From Halichondria panicea (taxonomy: Eukaryota; Porifera; Demospongiae; Suberitida; Halichondriidae), in contig NC_087385.1 in the NCBI RefSeq assembly GCF_963675165.1, positions 3,534,501-3,598,500 on the forward strand: 64,000 nucleotides of DNA. Reading direction: 5' to 3'. Positions 30,901 to 42,800 of the stretch are shown here, piece after piece. Made by a program: the position numbers and the translations under genes. The first letter of the stretch is position 1. Every line of letters starts with the position of its first letter. A model generated the notes under the pieces. That model had not been told where the DNA came from. It was given only the letters and a program-made list of their open reading frames with translations, and ran no database searches.

Positions 30901-31765
30901 ACAGTACATGACAAATTTATATCCTGCATTGTACCTTAGTCTTCAGAGACCATATTTTCACCCTGCCATCACATGAAGAGGATGCTAAGAGCTCTCCCTT
31001 TGGGTCAAAACACACACAGAGTACAGGAGCCTCATGACCAATCAGACTGTAGCCCTTTCCAGAGTCAGCAGTCTCAATTACCTTGACATTGAACTCACTG
31101 GTGCCAGCTGCCAGCAATGAGTGGTCGCCATTGACAGCGAGGTAAGTTACTGGTCCAGTAAACCTCATCAATAAACCCTCTGGTGTACCCTGCAGTATAT
31201 AGCAACAACGTAAACAATCAATCAACGTTTAGTGTTTGCTAAATGTACCGACAACACTACCAAATAAACATTATAATATTATGAGCAATTGCTGGTCGGC
31301 TAATCGACTTGACTAACATGTTTATGTGTCAGTAAAACACACTTACATCTAATTGAAATGATTGCACAGAATGGTCATCCATCCCAACAGCAACAACGTC
31401 ACTACCACTGCTTCCATGGTAACATGCAATAGCAGAGAGTTTGTCCGAAGAAACACTGAATTCCGTCGACTCATCACCCTCTAGAATGCGTACGTCACAA
31501 TCATGACCACACGTCACCACTCTCCTGTGTGGAAAATGATTTGAAAAAGTAATGGTCCGTGGACCAACATGACATGATCTACTAAAAGTGTAGGCTTACA
31601 CAACAAATCACACACAATGGCAATTAATATGCAGGTAAAACAGGCACGATAGCTATGCACTAAGGTGTGTGGTAAATTATCAGAACTGCTATACATTTTG
31701 GAGTCAAAACAGATAAAAGTTCTGCCTTCCGAGTGAGCATATCTCCTTGAAGCTGGTTCTGACAT
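21904..31765 (-). CDS. WDHD1: WD repeat and HMG-box DNA-binding protein 1 homologue (AND-1/Ctf4)
   Basis: Nineteen exons, minus strand: 31765-31695, 31524-31347, 31189-30935, 30734-30639, 30474-30382, 30231-30046, 29739-29617, 29539-29192, 27778-27594, 27138-26891, 26744-26630, 26360-26187, 25136-25022, 23965-23873, 23695-23627, 23459-22959, 22870-22735, 22440-22400 and 22113-21904. All phases agree, giving 1,078 residues (human about 1,129). WDHD1 links the replicative helicase to DNA polymerase alpha at forks. Seen in order: N-terminal WD40 propeller (RVVTCGHDCDVR, GHEAPVLCVCFDPKGELL, VNVVSWSPCGAYLASGG), acidic linker with KRRRMQ, the second (SepB-type) propeller (HRFM, VIRCHSDE, THFSSWDSNKEW, GKSSWVPVLDTN, SDHYFIVGM), the helical block (LSCKSDREYRAFE, MNLALTYASR) and a Ser/Lys-rich tail ending LLSFAYK. 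No HMG box was seen. An exon of 41 nt is present near the 3' end. Confidence 0.93.
22187..22371. mobile_element. MITE-like element ending CTGCTATACGGTA
   Basis: TAATTTTCGTGGGATAAAAA on the left is mirrored by TTTTTATCCCCATAAAAATTA on the right, ending CCTGCTATACGGTA. It lies between WDHD1 exons. Confidence 0.55.
24082..24252. mobile_element. MITE-like element family F
   Basis: The left TACCATTATAGCAGGTATATTTCG mirrors the right CGAAATATACCCGCTATACGGT. Inner arms GCGGATAATA and GTTTTCGCGGT/ACCGCGAAC add secondary pairing. It is in a WDHD1 intron, 28 bp from a family B copy. Confidence 0.7.
24280..24581. mobile_element. MITE-like element family B (pogo/Tigger-type ends)
   Basis: The left AGTAGCTGGAACTTCGATTAT and the right GGATAATCGAGGTTCTACTGT form diverged terminal inverted repeats. 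The interior CACACCTTGATCCACCCACT is shared with the copy at 28654-28932. Confidence 0.75.
27912..28305. repeat. Possible element rich in TAAGCGCA motifs
   Basis: Repeated AATAAGCGCAC, AATAGGCGCAT, ATAAGCGCAT words occur at both ends of a roughly 390 bp stretch in the WDHD1 intron 27779-29191, partly in inverted order. Borders are unclear. Confidence 0.35.
28654..28932. mobile_element. MITE-like element family B, best-preserved copy
   Basis: The left TACAGTAGAACCTCGATTAT and right ATAATCGAGGTTCTACTGTA are exact terminal inverted repeats of about 20 bp with TA at each outer edge. About 280 bp, no transposase. Confidence 0.85.
29087..29156. repeat. Short fold-back
   Basis: TAGCCTCATTCCCAGGCCG and CGGCCTGGGGAGGCTA pair with a short loop, just downstream of a WDHD1 exon donor (29192). 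Confidence 0.6.
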
Positions 31766-33046
31766 TTGGTCACTTCAGTGAAAGGGTACAAGTTTCACAA
31801 GTTCACATGTACTCTTCTCTCCCACGGCGCTTATTTCCCGCCCAGAATAATCTCTGATGCTGGATCCACCCACACAGTTCCAGAAATGTTTTACATTTTT
31901 GTGTAGAATCGAGCCCTGCCCATCACCTTATTTCGAGGAATCTAGCTGGCTACTAGCCGGCTAGCGGTTGCAGCACAAACGTATAGAAAAAGACTTGGGT
32001 GGTGGATCTATTAAAGTTCAGCATCTTTGGTGAGTTTATAAAAGTTTATAGATCTCCTTGCTAAATTTATAGCTACCCGGTACCCAGTGCTAGCTAGAGT
32101 CTAGCTAGCTAGCTGCTGCAATGATGCAATGTAATAAAATCTAGGTGTGTTTCTGTTGCTTTGATCATGGCCTAACCATAGCTAGACTATTACAAACTGG
32201 TCTACTCTGTCATGTAGTAGACAATTTTCAATTTTATCCCTTTGTAAATTTGTATACTGTGTAGGCCTACTCAGGTTCCAAGAATAAATAATTGTAGTTT
32301 CGTGTGGGGGCCTGGGGGGGGTTAGCAGGACTAGTACATCTGGTATACATGATACACAAACATGGTTTGACATTGTGCTTGTGCTACCATTTAAATATGG
32401 TAAATGATGTATAGAAATCCTTTTAAGAGGCTTCTACTACAGAGGTGCATTTGAGTTTGTCTTTCAATAATAGTAGCCTTTCAATAATTACCTATATCAT
32501 TGCAATACTGGTCAGGTCCTTCCCCCTTTATAGTTTATATAAGGAGTTGTTCTTGGGTAGATTCCCTCAAAACTGCACCCTTGAAGCCACAGTATTAAAA
32601 AATGTGCTGATCAGAGAGTGCGATAGATGTTTTGATAAGCATCTGTTTTGTGTATCCTTCTACGATAGCAAACACTTAATACCAACAAACCAGTTGTTTT
32701 GCATAAAAGCTACAGTACTACGTGTATAGTAGTGTGTCAGTAAATCAAAATTCCAATGAATGTACGATAGTAGTAGCCTTGCAACCAGATCAAAATAAAA
32801 TACATTGTAGTTATTCTGAATGACAGCTATTCTACGAGTAAATTTTCGGCAGTATGCTTTGCGATGCAACAGTAAGTACAATGTACCAGGCCGCTCTTTC
32901 TACAGCCTATACTTCAATGTTACAGTTCACTTTAATGATGCATTATCTTGAACGGCCCGTTAAAATACTGCCTTATACATGCCACCCTGTGCATTGTACT
33001 TGCATATACAATCCTCACTCTATTATTGTTCATCGTCCAGGCAAGT
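31766..33046. promoter_or_regulatory. Divergent intergenic region between WDHD1 and the SWAP70-like gene
   Basis: WDHD1 begins at 31765 on minus and the next gene is translated from 33047 on plus, so both promoters lie here. TTTG followed by GTGAGTTT at about 32030 is a good donor. With the acceptor CATCGTCCAG at 33040 it may bound a 5' UTR intron of the SWAP70-like gene. That UTR exon is inference. Confidence 0.35.
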
Positions 33047-36000
33047 ATGGAGAACCCCACAGTGATCATAACCGACACAGGAGAGCTACAGCTCACTAGC
33101 ATTACTCGACACTGCCTCCTGCACACCATTGAGGTGATCCGCCCACATATAAACCTCTCCATTGTTCTGCCACAGTCAGGCTCTCATAAAATTGACAGTT
33201 TCTGTGGTGAGCTCCAAGAAGCCATCCTCACAAAACATCCGAAGAAGAGGTCTACTCAGAGCCTACCTGAAGATCCACTGGTGCCTTCTATCGAAATTCA
33301 TCGATTGTGTGAAGGAGCTATTGGCTCGTTGGACTTCACGCTTATCATTGAGAAAAACTTCCTGGCAACCTCGAAAGGCAATATCAATCTGGACGCCTTT
33401 CATCGCTGTTGCTGGAAGTACTACGAGATGGAGAGGAAGAGTGAAATATCGTACCCCAAATGGTTCTCAAGAGAATGCACGTACCGACTATGGCTGATCT
33501 ATAACTGTGTGCTGGAGCCAGATTTGAATACTACTCTCTCAATGAAAACCACTAATGAAGTATTGAAAAGAATAGTTGAGTACTGTGGGTACACATGGAA
33601 TCCCACCTATGCTTATGCAACAGCGACTCAAATGAGCTTTCCAGAATATCTTGCCGCCATTACTACTTACTTTGAGCAGTTCAAGTTGGAAATGTCACTC
33701 ACCTGTGAGGTGAGATCACATTTTTACAAAAATTACCAACATGCACAACTACACCATTTTATTACCGTTGCAAGAATCATGCAATTAGTGCTTTAAGTTT
33801 AAAGCGACTGATTGTTTTACCTTACGCATGATGTGCATATTACATGTACGTGTACTAATACTAGTTCACTGTAGAAGGTACTGTACGTATATGTACTGAA
33901 AAATCATCCGTATACGTTGATCTTTAATTGTCACCTTTACATGTATGTACAGTACACTGTATTAATTAAACCACATGATTCTCAAGAGATCATATTCATG
34001 ATTGACATGTTTGGAATTCAATGCCACTATTCAGTTCTTGCACACGTAGCAGTCCTAGCTCATATTCATGTATATGAAGCGCACTGTGATTACCCAGTGA
34101 GCTTTCAGATTCAACACTTTTACTTTGTTTGTGGTCATCTGATAAGACAAGTATGTTTGTTATGTGGATTCCTATTTTATAACTGCGATATCGCTTTTTA
34201 ATGTAACATAATTATAGTTATGTGCTGGGTGTTAGTGGGGAAAATCTTTAATGGAAAGAGTCATGCTGGCATGTATGTGTAAGAAAGCTAAAGTACTTAC
34301 ACACCTATTTAGATATTAGATCTAAATATACTTTGAAGAAACCCTCATGACATAGCAATGTTTTAGCTTAATTGTACCATCATTCATGACCAAAACCTGC
34401 TGTTGTGTCTCAAGGGGTGGTGATGCTGCAGATTGTAATTCAGTTCGTTTTGATCCTAGCTGCTTTATGTGGTATGAGTGTGTGCTTTGCACGATTCATT
34501 CTGATCTTGTGGGTGTTTGTGTACGATTAGGTGCATGTACGTGTCACTATTGTATTTTGTTTCCAGACTGTACATGCATGTTTTGCCAACAAAATTTACT
34601 GCGGGCCATGTTAATCAAATAATTATGATGCTATACACATAGGCCAATACAATATCTACTGTACCCCTGTATTTAGTCAGAGATTGAAGAGAGAGGGATA
34701 TGAAACTTAATGACGTGTACATACAATCCGTGTTGCCCAAAATGGGCGTGGCACATTGTCTTTACTGCAATTTCTATGTAAAATCATGTAAAATACTTTG
34801 TGGGACTGTATCTCTGGACTTGCTGCTACATATAGAACAAAGTTGATATTAAATGCAAGAGTAGACCTTTGGGAAGTGCAACAGCTCCTCAGCTAAAAGC
34901 CAAGAGACAGCTTGTTTGATCACTTCAACTTTTTTGACCTCTTGTACTTGTCCTGGAGCAAAATTTTGCAAAATTGTACACTAAAAATCGATTATACTTT
35001 CAGCATCAGAGCGATCTAGCCTTTGAGACAGGCACCAGTACATAGAATACATAGCTAACATTAAAACTCATCACTAAACCATCTTATGAAAACCAACTTG
35101 CTTTCTGCTACAGTCCCACAAAGGCTAGTATAGCCAATAAACCAGGGAATCTGGCGTTCTGGATTTTATTGCCACCAAATATATTGTAAAACAATCTGTG
35201 GCTAGTCAATTATATAATCATAAATTCTTCAAGTGAGTCATCCAGCTTCCCATGGGCCTGTTTTGTTTTATTTACAAATTAAACCGCCATTTTTATAGCA
35301 ACGCGGAGTGCCTAAACTTTTTACTCTGTTTTACACTGAGCACATAAGCTCACGTGATCTAGTTTCATATCCCCTTCTCTTCAATCTCTGATTTAGTACA
35401 GTAGGTGAAGTCAGTTTGTTATCTTTCATGTCATCAATACTGTGCGTTGTGTACATAATTATAGCCATACTTTCGATTGCCAGGGAGTGATTACAGGCTT
35501 CTCCTGTACAATCCTCTGCCATGTCTAGTCCTTCGTTGAATGACACAATTATTATAATAGCCCATCTTCACTGTGTAGGTGATTGGAGACATGGTGGACG
35601 AGATAGTGAATGGGGTTCTAAAGACCGGGCGTCTGACAAAGAAAGGTCACATGAGGAAGAACTGGAAGAATCGTTGGTTTGTGCTCCAGCGGACAGTGCT
35701 GCGGTACTACATGTCCCGGGACAACATGACCCTCAAAGTGAGCTCTAATGCGCAGGGTTAGAGTGTAGTATTCAATAATAGCCATGTGGTGGAATGCTTT
35801 ATAGCAAGTTCTGCATGTAAACTATTATTGTAGGAAAACTAACGCATAGTGTTTGCAATTTAACTCTGTCATGGCGTTTTATGTATTCTGCGGTACTGCC
35901 CTGATATAAATTGGCAGGATTCAAGTGTAGTGCATTGTAGTGCTTATTGGCTAAAAGGATGCATGTGTGCGTATACTTGATGTGTGTTGGGTGGGGCTGC

Positions 36001-39000
36001 ATGTTGGCCTCATTAATTATGTTCAAATACTTTTTATATGACAATATTCTCCACAACGCAAATGGCACCTTGATTACTGATCACTCATGTAGGCAGTATA
36101 ATAATGTACACACACACACTTGTATTCAACAAGAGTAGTAAGAGTACTCCTATCTATATACTCCTGCTTTCAACCAAATCAATGCCCTTGTGCAGACATT
36201 TATCACCTACAGCCCACAAAACCTCCAGACAATACTTTAGATTCCCCCCCTCCAGTACTGACCACCACAACAGCATGAGCCAGAGCATGAGCCTACAGTC
36301 AAGTTAATGTCTAACCAAGTATGTTTCATCAACCAATGAAATATCTGCATATATAGCCCTACTGTGAGTAGCTTACACTCAGTGTACTGCTACTATTTTA
36401 GTTAAATGCCCCAGATGAGTGGGGAGAGTTGGCACCATCAAATATCACACCCAATTCTCAAGGTCGAGCATCTGGTTGCTTTTTGTGTTCATATTTGCTT
36501 TTTGTGTTTCCTTTTTCATTATTAATTGCTATTTCTGTTCTAGCCTACCTTTCCATTTGAACATCTAGGCTCAAAAAATGTAACCACTCAGTTAATTTGA
36601 TCCTTAAACTACACCAGGAACGATAGCATCGTTTTAAAATCATGCAAGCTTAGTCCGGGCACCTTTAGTTAGCAGAAGTTTCTCCTGCAAGTGCTGCAAC
36701 CATTCATGTCATGACGTGTAAGCTAGTGCATTAAATAGGTGAGCTGGCCCAATGTTCTGGTCCGAAAAATAAGTACCTCTTATTATTTCAATCCCTTGAC
36801 ACACACACACACACACACACACATACTCAGGGTCAACTAGTGTTAAATGGCAATACAGAGGTGAAGAGTATCCCTGACAAGGGCAAGAGACGATTTTGTT
36901 TCCACGTTACATGCGGGCACACGGGGACACCGTTTGAGATAGCAGCTGAAGATCAAAGGACAAAGCATGAGTGGATGCTGGCTATTCGGAAGGTGAGCTC
37001 ATTAGAAAACCGAACTGAGCAGTGTTATTAAAATACACTAAAGGTAGCTTCTGACACCAATAACATAAAATAGGTTGCAATTGTCATTGTTTTGATAGGC
37101 TATAGCTCTGGCCAAAGTGCTGGATGGGAGCTCAAAAGCAAATGAGTTTGCTGAGTCCTTGCAAGGTTTTTACCTACTAAAGTATGGGACCTCTCAGCCA
37201 GTGCTAGCTCGGCAAGACTCCACAGTGAGGAAGATGAAATTTCAGGCCACCCTAAAAGACCAGCGGAAGAGACTCTCCGGCAGGGACAGCAAGAGTGAGT
37301 GGTGTATGGAGCTTGATTAGTTATAATTTTGAAATATGAACGGTAATTATGGTACAAGACTACTAAGATGAAACCTTAAAAATTCATTAACAACTTTTCT
37401 TGACCCTGCAAGCATAATGTACATGTAAGCCGATCTTTACTTCAAAGACATGCATGCCAGTTCCAACTTTACCCAGCACACACAACTATACATGTACAAT
37501 TCTCACCCGTATTATCTCTAAAACCCATACCCACAGCAACAATTCCTACAAGTGCTCAATTTGACTCCTCTGGAGAAGTTGGGGATGACTTAGAGCAGTA
37601 CGTTGCCATGGGTCCTGGGCAGGGGAATATCACCAGTGACGACAGTGACTCAGACACTGAGGGCCAGTATGTACCAATGAAACCACTCTCTATCGAAGAG
37701 TGAGTTACCTGTGGCCCATAATTATAGTGAAATTTGTGCATGTACGTAACGTACCTTTACTCTTTTTACTAGATGACGCATGCAAAGTGCGTTCAAAAAA
37801 TTGACATGTAGGCATGCAAAGACATATTATTGTTTCACTATGAGGCGGCTATCAGTATATTAATCAAAAACTTTTGGTTTGTACATGTATGATGCGCCTA
37901 ACTCTTTTCCTGCTAAAATTAGTAACAATATAGCTATAGTGATTCAATGTTTGCTGATTAGGTTGTCTCAGTCGTATGATGAGGTCACCATCCATGTGAC
38001 CCAAAGCCTCCCACCCACTATTGGAGAACGGTCCTTCATGCAGGCACGCTCTTCCGGAACATTCTCCGGCCCTTTTGTAACTACCCAAGACAAGGTAAAA
38101 ATGGCGCATTATTGCTACGGTGTATATTTTCTGCTCACCTCTAAAACTTTGTAGTACAGTACACGTAACAGTCTGTCCAGTGTTAGTGTAAATCCTTGAT
38201 TCCATATCCACACAACCCCAGCCACTCATTCTTGAGCCTACTCCAGAGGAGGACGAAGGTGGCTACATTTCCCTTAAGAAGGAGGCTAAGAAGGATCTCA
38301 CTTACGATCCCGTCAGCTTTGAGGATGGTAACCGTACTCAGCAGCATGCCTACGATCCTGTGACGTATGATGATAAGGACAGAATGAAGAGTAAAACTGT
38401 GAGCAGGAGAAAATCTGACCCGAAGTCACCTTCACTACTTTGCCCGACCTCACTTAGTCCAACGTCACTGAGTCCAGGTACAGTACACGTACATTTTTGT
38501 GTGTATCACGGTGTAAGTTTACAATGTACTTGGAATTAGTGATTCGATTTGATTGAACTCTACATCTAGATGGTAGAATTTCAAGTATACATCATAATTA
38601 TAAAGTATGCATGACAGATTGTTCACGTGCATTAAAATATTTTTTCTTGACCTCCCCCACGCACATTTATTTAGAATTTGATGATGGAAAAGACGGATCA
38701 TACATCCATGTGGTCCATAGCCGCCCAAATATTCCCCCAAACTTGCCTTCGCAGACAGTTTCAACTCCCAATGCATTGGAATCATCTGCTTCGTATGATG
38801 AACCGAAGAATTGGACAGTGAAGAAAGACTCTGGTCTCTACCTGACTCTGATACATGACAGTCCCAAGAGCCCCACCTACACGGAAAACGGCATTCCCAA
38901 GGATCATCCGCCGACAGTGCCTGCACACAGGAAAAGGTATGTTCTTTAATGTGCAGCATTCGGTATTACAATTGTGTTCTATTACCCTTGAAGGTTTCAG

Positions 39001-39650
39001 TACTTAAGTATAATTATGTAATTGTTATATATAATTCCCAGCCTGTACATAATTATAAAACCATAGTGTGCGCATGTTATGCACGCAGCAGGCAACCTTA
39101 TTGCTAACTCCTCCTCACTTGTTTGCAGCCCATCCCCTATCCACAAACATCGTTTCACCATGTCTGAGAGGTTTGACTTACCTCCTCCACCTCCACCCCG
39201 AATGAACATGCACGGTGAGTTCGATTTTCAGGTCACAGCTATAATTAATCTACACTCATGGCACACTACGTAGCTTAGTGGTAGACATACAACGTCTATA
39301 CAACCACATATATATCCCCTGTCCACGAATGCACACACATAGCCTCAAGCCCCAACCTGCCCAGAGCACCCCCTCCCCTACCCCCAACCAGGAGACGCTC
39401 AAGTGACAGCCCAACTAGTCCCGTACGCGTTGCTGGTCACAGTAGTGTACCCCCTCCTCTACCATCCAAAAACTCAAGTGGTAGTCCAACTAGTCCGATA
39501 AGAAATCTCTCATCGAGTTCTCCTGAGCACAGCTTTAGGAGGGCAACTATTATGTCTCCAACTAAAGAGTACCCAAGGATAATAGAAGAGCCACATGCTT
39601 TGTTAAAACGTAGGTCATTTGATGATGGTGAACCTAACACAAACTCTTAA
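33047..39650 (+). CDS. SWAP70/DEF6-like PH-domain protein with YxxM/proline-rich adaptor tail
   Basis: Ten coding exons: 33047-33709, 35579-35737, 36831-36992, 37099-37294, 37537-37699, 37962-38094, 38222-38477, 38675-38936, 39129-39214 and 39343-39650 (stop), 795 residues. Residues 1-230 resemble the EF-hand-like N-terminal region of SWAP70/DEF6 (C-W-x-Y-Y.., a Y-R-L-W-L-I-Y-N segment in place of F-K-I-W-V-I-F-N, then EIVNGVLKTG). A PH domain follows at about 232-332 (GRLTKKGHMRKNWKNRWFVL, FEIAAEDQRTKHEWMLAIRK). The SWAP70 coiled coil is absent. Instead there is a tail with YVAM (about Tyr415) and YVPM (about Tyr438), YISL, YDEV and YDPV motifs, proline runs (DLPPPPPPR, APPPLPPT) and repeated SPTSP. 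YxxM is the known docking motif of PI3-kinase p85 SH2 domains. The start follows an acceptor at 33040; an upstream in-frame ATG at 32948 is probably intronic. Confidence 0.8.
34656..35405. mobile_element. 750-bp terminal-inverted-repeat element
   Basis: CTACTGTAC near 34656 plus TCAGAGATTGAAGAG and GGATATGAAACT mirror AGTTTCATATCC, CTTCAATCTCTGA and GTACAGTAG ending at about 35405. The TIR is about 55 bp and imperfect. A second inverted pair (CTTTGTGGGACTGTA near 34788; TACAGTCCCACAAAG near 35110) lies inside, perhaps another nested unit. It fills much of the first coding intron of the SWAP70-like gene. Confidence 0.65.
36799..36822. repeat. (AC)12 microsatellite next to a splice acceptor
   Basis: Twelve AC units end 8 bp before the acceptor AG at 36829-36830, in the place normally held by the polypyrimidine tract of the second PH-domain exon. 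Confidence 0.9.
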
Positions 39651-39800
39651 CATCGTTTTATCCCCAATTCCACCGTGACTCGTTTGTTCTCAGCCCGTTT
39701 TGGATTTCTGTTGTGTCCAACTGTAATATTTTGCACTTTTAAAGTTCCATTTTAACAATTATACGGCCTGTAAACAGTAGTACAGAAATTGCAGGAAGAA

Positions 39801-42800
39801 CTACCGTACAGAAGTCGAATACCATGGAGTAACAGAAACAAAGGGTGAATTTATACACTTGAAAATAATGTGAACAATTGTTGATAGTATGTAAAGAAAA
39901 GAGATAAATGAGAATATCTAATAAGTAAATGATGTCTAGCTGTGGCAAAGTTAAGAACAGTTGATAGGTGTGGAGTAGTTACATAACAAATACCTTTGGT
40001 TTACCCTCCCGGTTGTAGCCCAACAAAACAAACCCAATAGCAAGTAGCAACACCAAAAACAAAACAAGGAGGAGCCACTTCCAAGAGAAACATCTAAGAT
40101 ACATGTGCCATGTAGACTTAGGTGAAACAATTAAATGTTGGTACTTCTCAAGTTGTCTGATGCGTTCTTCTTTACGGCAGTTTTCATTTTCAGCTTCTTC
40201 TTTTTGCGCAAACAGAACTTCCCTCTCTTCTCTTGCTGATCTCTCACTGTGCGCTAACTGTTGTTCTAGCACTGGCAGTCTCTCTATGCTGTTGGTGGCT
40301 AGCACTTTCCATTGCTTCTCCTGAGGACATACAACAAACATTGTGTATGTTAAATTGTGTGCATTAAGGTTCTTGTAATGATCAATTCCATGCAGCAACA
40401 GCATGACCCATCACAAAGTTTCACATACATGTACAATTTAATGTGTGACTCACTTGCTCTTTAAGATCAGTCAATTTCCTTTGCACTCTCTGTTGAAGCT
40501 CCTCCACATCATTCTCGACCTGCTGACAAACTTTCTTCAGCTTTTTAGCTGGTTTGGACTTGCTGCAAATTTTATCGGTAAGCAGTTTGTCATCGAGCTG
40601 GTGAAGCTTTTGAAACTGAGGGGCTAACCCGACAAGGATACTGTGGTTCTCCTGGTATGTATGTATGTGAGTAGGTGTTGACATAAGATAAAGACAGGAC
40701 CAGTATTGAATCAGTACATCTGCATGATTGATCTTTGTGGTGTGGTATATACTGTATAGCGCGAAATTTTCGAGGCACTTAGATAAATTTCATGGGTTGA
40801 ATGTTTACCAGAAACACTCCCAGGTCATGCCTTCTATCTTTGCACTAATTAAAGAACAATTTTCGTGTAGGAGTGCTAACACACAAAAACAGCAAAAATT
40901 AATCCCCTCAAAAACTTCGCGCTTTATGGTATTGTTTATGGTTGCATGGGAATCTGTCTGTATCATGGAGTACATGTATGTAGGATTGAGCCACCTTCCC
41001 ACGGAAATATATATGTAGTCACCATGAGCTGATGAATTATATCCGACAGATTCCCTCCGTCTCGTTCTTCAACGATAGTCAGAGCACGCTCCACCATCCC
41101 TTTTAGCCTCTCGTACGAATTGCAAAGTTTTTCATAAAGATCAGTTAGCTCTTTCCAAGGCTTAATAATGTCTGTCAGTGACTTCACCCTGTCAGTAATT
41201 GCTCGCCATGACTTCGCCAGGCTGGTGTACTCCTCTCCAACCTTCTTGACCATCGGATTGTCTCCAGTGCAGTGTCTGGAACTATTCTCAACCAGATAAT
41301 CAAACTTATCAGCTCTATCTTGAATGTCTTCAGAAAGGGTCTGAAAACAGAATAAGAAAATATAGCTGATTATGATTAAGTACTAGCATGCATAAGTAAA
41401 CCAGTTACAATGTAATTTCCAAGCCAAAAGGCAAAATTATAGTGGCCTTTGAATTCAAACTCCTATATGAGTAACACGTACATGAAATGCTCGAAACGTT
41501 TAAAATATAAGGCATACTTGTAGACGGAACTCCAATGATGAAAAATCTGTGGCGAAGTTTTGCACAGTACTCAGGGTAGAAACTTCAGACAAAGATTCGT
41601 TGCACCAGCTCAAGAGGGTCCCAAGGTACTCTTTGAATGTAGTCCATGAGGAAATGATGTCATCGATTCGACTACCCCACTCTTCAGCTCTGGCAGAGAG
41701 TCGAGTGAATTGATCACTGCAAGATGAAGCTTTGTCTCTAAGATAGACAGGCACGGTGAGAAACTGGTTGTTGGAGGAGTCATACTTATGAAGAGCTTTG
41801 TTAAGAGAGGTTAGCAATGATTGGCAACTGTTGTGGAGCCGGTCCTAAAATAGGAATGTACAGTAAGTAGTAATTCATACTGTAGCTAACATCCAACGAC
41901 ACAAACAGGCAGTAGTACCAAAAATGTCGTATACCATAAAGTACACGACAACTAATATAAGTTGATTACCCGTTCTCGATTTGTACTCACAGCTCTTTCT
42001 CTGGTGTCAGCATGAATACTTTCCAGCAGTACGGAAGGGAGGAGGGGCGCATCAAGATGGCTCTGATAGTCTTTGATTTGATCCTCACAGCTTCTGCAGA
42101 GAGACTCCACCTCCTTGACCATGGACGCCTTCTGCTTTATGGTAGTGATCTTATCTCTCAGGGTGGAAGACACACAAGACCAGCCTAGGGAGTGAAACAG
42201 CCATGCTGATTATTACAGTATTTACAGTAGTGAGCTGAAGCATTGGATACCATACACTGTGCAGCGAATGTACAGTATAATTATAGAACTGCCTCTAATC
42301 CCACACCCTGATGAACAGCTACTTACAATACGCAGTGAACCTGGCATCATGCAATAAACCTAGGAAATTGACGTGCCTACTTTACACCTCTCTAGCTCAG
42401 CATCAGCCATGTGGGTAAATTATGGGACAGGCGTTCTGTAAACAATGAAATTTTACCTTGCAGAAGGTTGTTTCTCTCCTTGGAGATATCAGGATTCTTC
42501 TCGAGTGCTTTCTTTATGGCATCACTCCCCGCTGATTGCTCAATAGCAAACACCTTCTGCTCATTGCTCTGCTGTGCCTCTTGTAGTGACTATAAGGGTG
42601 GGACAGGTGTTACTTCAAACAGGAATCGCAGCTGCATAGTTAAGTCTGTTAAGACCTCTTTATATTGAAAATTACACTGGTTTGACAGGTAAAACATAAA
42701 TTGTTAAACAGCGTAGATACAGTTACATGTAGTACGTAAACGCATCACTACAGACCTGTAGTAATCAGTAAAGACGGCCACTCCCCCCTTACTCACCTCC

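Noticed and set aside
32948-33046. Upstream in-frame ATG giving a hydrophobic leader
   Set aside because: The stretch ends in a good splice acceptor (CATCGTCCAG) just before the ATG at 33047; the leader looks like translated intron, not a signal peptide of this cytosolic family.
33162-33497. 111-codon ORF in another frame
   Set aside because: It is a shadow of the first SWAP70-like coding exon.
38519-38959. 146-codon minus-strand ORF
   Set aside because: Antisense of an exon encoding the tyrosine/proline tail of the SWAP70-like gene.
39739-39948. 69-codon hydrophobic minus-strand ORF as the tail of the nesprin-like gene
   Set aside because: It could be reached by an acceptor near 39940 but would add a second and third hydrophobic stretch unlike any KASH tail; the 39857-39801 exon fits better.
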